Source of the DNA: DATEPR01 sp036269975
GTDB lineage: Bacteria; Actinomycetota; Actinomycetes; Mycobacteriales; Pseudonocardiaceae
Assembly (NCBI GenBank): GCA_036269975.1
Contig: DATBDL010000420.1
Span: 1-8,026, forward strand
Length of the DNA stretch: 8,026 nt
Direction of reading: 5' to 3'
In this document: positions 6,658-8,026 of the stretch, one piece after another
Numbering within the stretch: the first letter of the stretch is position 1
How the letters are laid out: every line of letters begins with the position of its first letter
Position numbers and translations under genes: made by a program
The notes under the pieces: model-generated
Databases searched by the model: none
What the model saw: the letters and a program-made list of their open reading frames with translations, nothing else
What the model was told of the DNA's origin: nothing

Positions 6658-6679
6658 CATGCCGCTGTGACACGGCATG
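6658..6679 (+). promoter_or_regulatory. 22-bp dyad just upstream of pntAA
   Basis: CATGCCG (6658-6664) and CGGCATG (6673-6679) are perfect inverted arms around an 8-base loop CTGTGACA, ending eight bases before the chosen GTG at 6688. The element could be an operator or an RNA hairpin in the leader. Two mini-ORFs begin in its arms (ATG 6659 to TGA 6670; ATG 6677 to TGA 6691), the second overlapping the GTG start as GTGA. Confidence 0.45.
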
Positions 6680-6687
6680 CTCCGCGA

Positions 6688-7842
6688 GTGACGTCGGAGA
6701 CCGCACAGAACGAGAACGCCGCGCCGAACGACAACACCGCGCCGAACGACAGCACCGCGCGCACGGTGGTGGGCGTGCCGCGCGAGACCGCTTCGGGTGA
6801 GCGCCGGGTGGCGCTGGTGCCCAAGATCCTGGAACGGCTGCGCTCGGCCGGCCTCGACGTGGTGGTCGAGACCGAGGCCGGTCTCGGCGCGCTGATCCCG
6901 GACGCCCACTATGAGCAGGCGGGGGCCGCGATCGGCGACCCGTGGTCGGCGGACGTCGTCGTCAAGGTCGCGCCGCCCACGGCGGACGAGATCGGCAAGC
7001 TCCGCGCCGGCGCCACCCTGATCGGCTTCCTCGCACCGCTGACCAGCCCGGACACGATCAGCGCCCTGCGTACGGCCGGCGTGACCGGGTTCGCGATGGA
7101 ATCGGTGCCCCGGATCTCCCGTGCCCAGTCGATGGACGCGCTGTCCTCGCAGGCCAACGTCGCCGGTTACAAGGCCGTGCTGCTGGCCGCCGAGCAGTCC
7201 ACCCGCTTCTTCCCGATGCTGACCACGGCCGCCGGCACCGTGAAACCCGCGACCGTGCTGGTACTCGGTGTCGGCGTCGCCGGCCTGCAGGCGTTGGCGA
7301 CCGCGAAACGCCTCGGTGCCCGTACCACCGGCTACGACGTCCGGCCCGAGGTCGCCGAGCAGGTCCGCTCGCTCGGCGCCCAGTGGCTGGACCTCGGTAT
7401 CGAGGCGGCCGGCGAGGGCGGCTACGCGCGTGCCCTCACCGAGGAGGAACGTGCCGAGCAGCAACGGAAACTGACCGAGGCGACCACCAAGTTCGACGTC
7501 GTGATCACGACGGCGCTCGTCCCCGGCCGGCCGGCGCCACGCCTGGTCACCGCCGAGGCCGTCGAGGGCATGCGGGCCGGCAGCGTGATCGTCGACCTGG
7601 CCGGCGAGACCGGCGGCAACTGCGAGCTGACCGAGCCCGGTCAGATCGTCGTGAAGCACGACGTGACGATCGCGTCGCCGCTGAACCTGCCGGCCACCAT
7701 GCCGGAGCACGCCAGCGAGCTGTACGCGCGCAACGTGTGGTCGCTGCTGGAACTGATGGTGAAGGACGGGAAGCTCCAGCCCGACTTCGGCGACGAGGTG
7801 CTGGCGAAGTCCTGCGTCACCCGCGACAAGACGGAGGCGTGA
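6688..7842 (+). CDS. pntAA: NAD(P)+ transhydrogenase subunit alpha 1 (domain I, NAD(H)-binding)
   Basis: 384 residues from GTG 6688. Domain I of the proton-translocating transhydrogenase binds NAD(H) on the cytoplasmic side and passes hydride to NADP+ held by PntB. Family landmarks: GVPRE and RVALVPK (29-46), the PRISRAQSMD loop with Arg142, Gln147 and Asp150 (matching Arg127, Gln132 and Asp135 of the Rhodospirillum enzyme), the Rossmann GVGVAG at 194-199, Asp217 in GYDVRPE for the adenosine ribose, PGRPAP, DLAGETGGNCELTEPG and the C-terminal SCVTRD. The split from pntAB is the Rhodospirillum/actinobacterial arrangement. The start is uncertain: no clear Shine-Dalgarno precedes GTG 6616, 6688 or 6766. 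Starting at 6766 would give the usual N-terminus; 6688 adds about 26 residues of repetitive Asn/Ala/Thr/Pro-rich, probably disordered sequence. The stop overlaps the pntAB start by one base. Confidence 0.95.
   Translation: MTSETAQNENAAPNDNTAPNDSTARTVVGVPRETASGERRVALVPKILERLRSAGLDVVVETEAGLGALIPDAHYEQAGAAIGDPWSADVVVKVAPPTADEIGKLRAGATLIGFLAPLTSPDTISALRTAGVTGFAMESVPRISRAQSMDALSSQANVAGYKAVLLAAEQSTRFFPMLTTAAGTVKPATVLVLGVGVAGLQALATAKRLGARTTGYDVRPEVAEQVRSLGAQWLDLGIEAAGEGGYARALTEEERAEQQRKLTEATTKFDVVITTALVPGRPAPRLVTAEAVEGMRAGSVIVDLAGETGGNCELTEPGQIVVKHDVTIASPLNLPATMPEHASELYARNVWSLLELMVKDGKLQPDFGDEVLAKSCVTRDKTEA
6700..6761 (+). repeat. 18-bp tandem repeat in the pntAA N-terminal extension
   Basis: Units 6700-6717, 6718-6735 and 6736-6753 plus a partial copy (to 6761) encode TAQNEN, AAPNDN, TAPNDS and TAR. 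The second and third units differ at only two bases. The repeat precedes the conserved transhydrogenase domain and is not part of the fold. Confidence 0.7.
7833..7837 (+). promoter_or_regulatory. ribosome binding site of pntAB
   Basis: GGAGG inside the last codons of pntAA, four bases before the ATG at 7842; together with the one-base TGATG overlap it shows translational coupling. Confidence 0.75.
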
Positions 7843-8026
7843 TGTTTCTGGCCAATATCGCGATCCTGGTGCTGGCCGGCTTCATCGGCTTCGCCGTGAT
7901 CTCCAAGGTGCCCAACACCCTGCACACGCCGCTGATGTCGGGCACGAACGCCATCCACGGCATCGTGCTGCTGGGCGGCCTGATCGTGCTCGGCACGACG
8001 GCGTCCGGGTTCCTGGACAAGCTGTT
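7842..8026 (+). CDS. pntAB: NAD(P)+ transhydrogenase subunit alpha 2 (membrane), 3'-truncated by the window edge
   Basis: The first 61 codons are present and the frame runs off the right edge. The protein supplies the first membrane helices of the proton channel (domain II) in the three-subunit transhydrogenase. Visible: a first helix (about 3-20, rich in Leu, Ile, Ala), the family-diagnostic loop SKVPNTLHTPLMSGTNAIHG (about 21-40), and a second helix starting IVLLGGLIVLG. The ATG is preceded by a good GGAGG and overlaps the pntAA stop by one base, so the two are one operon. pntB should follow immediately outside the window. Confidence 0.95.
   Translation, partial: MFLANIAILVLAGFIGFAVISKVPNTLHTPLMSGTNAIHGIVLLGGLIVLGTTASGFLDKL

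Overview
The window is high-G+C DNA with strongly G/C-biased third codon positions, and every gene lies on the + strand. Gene content points to an actinomycete: a DUF58 protein overlapping a small membrane protein, Tat- and Sec-exported polysaccharide-active proteins with a CBM2-like module and a Pro/Thr linker, and a three-subunit transhydrogenase (separate pntAA and pntAB). A Pseudonocardiales-type organism is my inference; nothing here fixes the genus.

Layout. (1) 1-1459: the 3' part of a DUF58 gene and a small multi-pass membrane protein joined by an ATGA overlap, probably the end of a MoxR/DUF58-type operon that starts outside the window. (2) 1460-1759: a 300-base gap with about 3.5 degenerate copies of a 56-58 bp tandem repeat, followed directly by a near-consensus promoter (TTGACA, 17 bp, TAATTT) and a leader. 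(3) 1760-5854: a two-gene secreted polysaccharide-degradation operon. The first gene is a Tat-exported family 8 polysaccharide lyase with the full catalytic set. The second is a Sec-exported protein with a CBM2-like domain, a Pro/Thr linker and a 378-residue C-terminal domain that I cannot assign. (4) 5855-6509: two inverted repeats, then a DUF421/YetF-type membrane protein. Its start codon lies inside a 31-bp near-perfect palindrome that also carries a -10-like hexamer, as expected for a repressible leaderless transcript. (5) 6510-8026: a leader with a 7-bp-stem dyad and mini-ORFs, then pntAA and the start of pntAB (proton-translocating NAD(P)+ transhydrogenase), which continues past the right edge.

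How the genes work together: the lyase and the CBM2-linked protein are probably co-transcribed and act outside the cell on an acidic polysaccharide, one leaving folded through Tat and the other unfolded through Sec. PntAA, PntAB and, presumably, PntB just downstream form the membrane transhydrogenase that uses the proton gradient to make NADPH. The best candidates for something undescribed are the C-terminal domain of the 4184-5854 product, the palindrome over the DUF421 start, and the tandem repeat whose last copy supplies the -35 element of the lyase promoter.
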